Positions 4,414 to 5,972 of a stretch of DNA of 5,972 nucleotides are shown in pieces. Origin of the DNA: Thiomargarita sp. (GTDB taxonomy: Bacteria; Pseudomonadota; Gammaproteobacteria; Beggiatoales; Beggiatoaceae). The position numbers were made by a program, and so were the translations under genes. The stretch lies in NCBI GenBank assembly GCA_030618965.1, contig JAUXCJ010000085.1, positions 1-5,972 of the forward strand, in the 5' to 3' direction. The notes under the pieces were generated by a model that was not told where the DNA came from, searched no databases, and saw only the letters and a list, made by a program, of their open reading frames with translations. Position 1 is the stretch's first letter, and each line of letters begins with the position of its first letter.

Positions 4414-5476
4414 GGCCACTTCCAAACACTTTGGCGTTCATATCAGCCAATACATTAGAAACATGACTGTCTGATAAATGGCTATATCGCTTCACCATTT
4501 GCAAGGTTTTATGTCCTAAAATCTCCGCAATTTCAGCCAGTGACGCGCCGTTCATGGCCAAATATGAAGCTGTACAGTGCCTTAAGTCATGCCATCTAAA
4601 ATCTGTTATTTCTGCTTGCTTTAAAGCGTTTTCAAAAGGTCTGCGTAAAGCGATGGGTTTGTTTGAGGTTTTGCCTGGAAACAGCAAATCAGTATCAAGC
4701 CGCCTTACTTTGCTATGTGCTTGTATCAATTCAAGTGCATGTCCAGCCAAAGGAACGCGCCGCCTTTCGCCGTTCTTGGTTTCGTGCAAAATCAAATAAC
4801 CGTCTTTAAGGTTTACGTCTTGCCATTTTAGCCCCATGAGTTCTCCTCGCCTCATGCCGCTACTGAGTGCAAGGAGTACCGTTAAATAAAGCCATTCATT
4901 TGATGATTCTTTACAAGCGGCTAGCAATCTGGAACGTTCGTCATCATCCATAAAACGAACTCTGCCGCGTGATTCTTTCGGCTTTTTTACCTTTCGCATG
5001 GGCGAATCTTCAAGCCATTGCCATTCGTTTACTGTAATAGTAAACGCATGAGACAGGGCGGCCATGTATCGAACCACTGTCGCGGGGCTTCTCTTGGTTC
5101 CTCTGTAGGTTTTGCCGCTGGCTAATTCATCCCGATATTGCACAATCAAGGCTGGTGTTACATCAGATAAAAGATAGCTTCCTATTTGTTCTTTCCACCA
5201 GTTCAGCTGCTGTGTTTGCTTATCGGCCTGCTTTGGCTTGGTGGGTAATACATCTTTAATGTACCTGTCCACCATTTCAGCGAATGTATGTTTTTTGGCT
5301 TCGGCTGTTTTAAAGTGTCTGCCTTCACGTATCGCGGCTTCGGTATGTTGCGCCCATTTCTTAGCATCAGTTAATCGTTCGAATGTGGCGGTTTGGACTG
5401 GATAGCCTTTTAATCTAATTCTTACCCGGTAAGTCGTTTTACCGTTGTCAGTTGTGTGTTTATTAATTGATGCCAT
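4406..5476 (-). CDS. int: tyrosine recombinase, phage-type integrase
   Basis: This 356-residue protein has the full length and order of a phage integrase. An N-terminal arm-DNA-binding region (about 1-58, with YRVRIRLKGYPVQTATFERLTDAKKWA) comes first, then a SAM-like core-binding domain (about 64-165), then the catalytic domain. All catalytic residues are present: R209 in SSGMRRGELMGL, K234 in TKNGERRRVPL, H296 and R299 in WHDLRH, H322 in ILGHKT, and the nucleophile Y331 in VKRYSHL. It should catalyse site-specific recombination between the circle's att site and the tRNA-Asn gene. Its ATG overlaps the stop of a 17-codon leader as TAATG, with AAGGGGGG five bases upstream, and its end overlaps the next gene. 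The gene lies next to the attP arm, as is usual. Function is secure; the target is inferred from the repeat. Confidence 0.97.
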   Translation of the reverse strand: MASINKHTTDNGKTTYRVRIRLKGYPVQTATFERLTDAKKWAQHTEAAIREGRHFKTAEAKKHTFAEMVDRYIKDVLPTKPKQADKQTQQLNWWKEQIGSYLLSDVTPALIVQYRDELASGKTYRGTKRSPATVVRYMAALSHAFTITVNEWQWLEDSPMRKVKKPKESRGRVRFMDDDERSRLLAACKESSNEWLYLTVLLALSSGMRRGELMGLKWQDVNLKDGYLILHETKNGERRRVPLAGHALELIQAHSKVRRLDTDLLFPGKTSNKPIALRRPFENALKQAEITDFRWHDLRHCTASYLAMNGASLAEIAEILGHKTLQMVKRYSHLSDSHVSNVLADMNAKVFGSGHE

Positions 5477-5529
5477 TATTTCCCCCCTTGGGGTAACAAT
5501 CGGCTTTTGATGTGCTTATGGATAGCCAT
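5476..5529 (-). CDS. 17-codon leader peptide coupled to the integrase
   Basis: The frame ATG 5527-5529 to TAA 5478-5476 encodes MAIHKHIKSRLLPQGGK. It has a good ribosome binding site, AGGAG at 5538-5542, eight bases before the ATG. Its stop shares a base with the integrase start (TAATG). Its last codons CCC-CAA-GGG-GGG-AAA run across the integrase ribosome binding site, so translating ribosomes would directly affect access to it. Its beginning (MAIHKH) resembles that of the integrase (MASINKH), which may be chance. It is basic and has no known relative that I can name. The frame is too short for statistical proof; the ribosome binding site and precise coupling are the support. Confidence 0.5.
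   Translation of the reverse strand: MAIHKHIKSRLLPQGGK
5482..5493 (-). promoter_or_regulatory. integrase ribosome binding site with adjoining complementary C-tract
   Basis: On the minus strand CCCC-AA-GGGGGG precedes the integrase ATG by five bases. The G-run acts as the ribosome binding site (AAGGGGGG) and could be partly masked by the CCCC just upstream, or by another C-rich stretch. Passage of ribosomes through the leader frame would open it. Confidence 0.45.
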
Positions 5530-5537
5530 TGCTTTAA

Positions 5538-5542
5538 CTCCT
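5538..5542 (-). promoter_or_regulatory. ribosome binding site of the leader peptide
   Basis: AGGAG on the minus strand, in the context TTAGGAGTTAAAGCAATG, lies eight bases before the leader ATG. It is a better match than the integrase's own G-run and is the main sign that the leader frame is translated. Confidence 0.6.
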
Positions 5543-5563
5543 AAACAGTTAAAAAAGTGGTCA

Positions 5564-5596
5564 GGGTTGGGAAGTGTTATAGCACTTCCTTAACCC
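5564..5596 (-). promoter_or_regulatory. integrase promoter inside a 33-bp dyad (probable operator)
   Basis: GGAAGTG (5570-5576) and CACTTCC (5583-5589) form a 20-bp near-perfect palindrome around TTATAG, extended by GGGTT (5564-5568) and AACCC (5592-5596). The centre on the minus strand reads TGCTATAAC, an extended -10 element (TATAAC at 5581-5576). No good -35 is visible. Transcription would begin near 5569, so the dyad would not be fully in the message and should act as DNA. A dimeric regulator bound here would block polymerase; the integrase, the excisionase-like protein or the winged-helix protein are candidates. Confidence 0.6.
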
Positions 5597-5710
5597 ATTA
5601 TCTGAATACTACAACAAGGTACAAAAAATAGCAACAAGTGATAACCAATCATACGACCTACTAAAAATAACTAATAATTAACAATATGTTATAAATATAT
5701 ATCATGTTAT

Positions 5711-5730
5711 TTGTCCACTCCTTGTCCATA
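5711..5730 (-). repeat. paired arm-type site, inverted and partly degenerate
   Basis: TTGTCCACT-CC-TTGTCCATA is the reverse-complement form of the AGTGGACAA pair, with the same 11-bp period. The second half matches at seven of nine positions. It lies 124 bases from the direct pair next to the att repeat. Confidence 0.5.
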
Positions 5731-5853
5731 AGCGATGCAATAATTGAATTTCTCAACAGTAATTTAGCTGTTTTAGCTGGTGCAGGTAAGGACTTTTCGA
5801 AGGGTAAATAAATGAATTGTTCTGTTATCGGTAGTGGTGGTTTCTTGCAGATA

Positions 5854-5873
5854 AGTGGACAACCAGTGGACAA
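5854..5873 (+). repeat. paired arm-type site AGTGGACAA-CC-AGTGGACAA (right arm)
   Basis: The 20 bases are identical to 207-226 and end only two bases before the 97-bp repeat. On a circle the two copies flank the att core in the same orientation, one almost touching the repeat and the other 110 bases beyond its far end. This is the layout of an attP with arm sites on both sides. Confidence 0.6.
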
Positions 5874-5880
5874 CGGGCAT

Positions 5881-5910
5881 AAAAAAAGCCTTAGCATTTC
5901 TGCTAAAGCT
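5881..5910 (-). terminator. rho-independent terminator following the tRNA-Asn 3' end, right copy
   Basis: Same hairpin as in the left copy: a 10-bp stem with GAAA loop at 5887-5910 on the minus strand and a T-run after it. If the molecule is circular this is the same site as 6-35. Confidence 0.85.
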
Positions 5911-5920
5911 TTGTTTTATA

Positions 5921-5967
5921 TGGCTCCCCCGGAGAGGCTCGAACTCCCGACCTAGTGATTAACAGTC
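5921..5967 (-). tRNA. tRNA-Asn(GUU) 3' half, right copy (partial)
   Basis: Same anticodon loop (GTT at 5963-5961), T-arm, acceptor strand and CCA as at 46-92. The window stops five bases beyond the part that can be assigned to the tRNA, so a 5' half cannot be seen here. Confidence 0.8.
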
Positions 5968-5972
5968 CCTAA

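Larger units (their letters stand above)
5597..5875. promoter_or_regulatory. right attP arm, AT-rich, no gene
   Basis: This stretch joins the integrase promoter to the att repeat. It holds an AT-rich part (5655-5710), the inverted arm-type pair at 5711-5730, a tandem TTTAGCTG at 5763-5770 and 5772-5779 (9-bp period), and the direct arm-type pair at 5854-5873. TTAACAATAT at 5678-5687 matches the left arm. A 78-codon minus-strand frame crosses it (5661-5897), but it runs through the arm sites and into the att repeat and has no ribosome binding site or familiar motif. Confidence 0.55.
5876..5972. repeat. 97-bp terminal direct repeat, right copy (att site)
   Basis: Identical to 1-97 and running exactly to the window end. 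Like the left copy, it includes seven bases upstream of tRNA position 32 (TTAGGGA on the minus strand) that do not fit an intact tRNA-Asn, so it is not evidence for a complete chromosomal tRNA gene at this end. Confidence 0.9.

Noticed and set aside
4414..4425. TTG start adding four residues (MEVA) to the 215-residue protein
   Set aside because: The ATG at 4411-4413 has a GGAAG ribosome binding site at good spacing and gives the compact 8-bp overlap typical of coupled genes.
4554..4799. 81-codon plus-strand frame
   Set aside because: Antisense to the catalytic domain of the integrase.
5763..5779. Tandem TTTAGCTG as an excisionase binding site
   Set aside because: Only two copies, and a related TTTTAGCTG also occurs by chance near 1666-1674; not enough to claim a site.
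5661..5897. 78-codon minus-strand frame across the right arm
   Set aside because: It runs through the arm-type repeats into the att repeat, lacks a ribosome binding site and shows no familiar motif.
5876..5972. Right copy as an intact chromosomal tRNA-Asn gene
   Set aside because: The visible bases upstream of the anticodon loop give a mismatched stem and equal the left copy, which clearly has no tRNA 5' half.

Overview
The window is a complete small mobile element of the integrative type, from a Gram-negative bacterium that is most likely a gamma- or betaproteobacterium. The evidence is a lipoprotein signal with a lipobox, AG-rich ribosome binding sites, a tRNA with encoded CCA, and gene families I associate with proteobacterial islands. 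The DNA is AT-rich. I cannot name the genus. All convincing genes lie on the minus strand.

Ends: bases 1-97 and 5876-5972 are a perfect 97-bp direct repeat. Read on the minus strand it holds the 3' half of a tRNA-Asn(GUU) gene, from the anticodon stem to CCA, followed by a rho-independent terminator. This is an attachment site (att). In both copies the bases beyond the anticodon stem do not pair as an intact tRNA would. The best reading is a circular molecule of 5875 bp whose sequence overlaps itself by 97 bp (an attP-type junction), or one unit of a tandem array, rather than a simple integrated copy next to an intact tRNA gene.

Layout from right to left, which is the direction of transcription: (1) attP arm DNA with paired 9-bp GTGGACAA-type repeats; (2) an integration operon, consisting of a promoter inside a large dyad, a 17-codon leader ORF coupled by TAATG to a tyrosine recombinase, and an unknown 215-aa protein overlapping the integrase by 8 bp, closed by a weak hairpin terminator; (3) a control/replication operon, consisting of a promoter with an internal palindrome, a small excisionase/AlpA-like protein, a winged-helix protein coupled to it by TAATG, an intercistronic hairpin, and a primase-polymerase fused to a winged helix; (4) a 222-bp gap with three alternating copies of TTACACATC (origin, operator or terminator candidate); (5) two overlapping conserved genes of unknown function; (6) a small lipoprotein; (7) the other attP arm, again with the paired GTGGACAA repeats.

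How it may work together: the integrase and the excisionase-like protein would move the circle in and out of tRNA-Asn, and the primase-polymerase would start replication of the free form using a host or helper helicase. No capsid, conjugation, relaxase, toxin or resistance gene is present, so transfer between cells must depend on something outside the element. A satellite lifestyle is possible but not shown.
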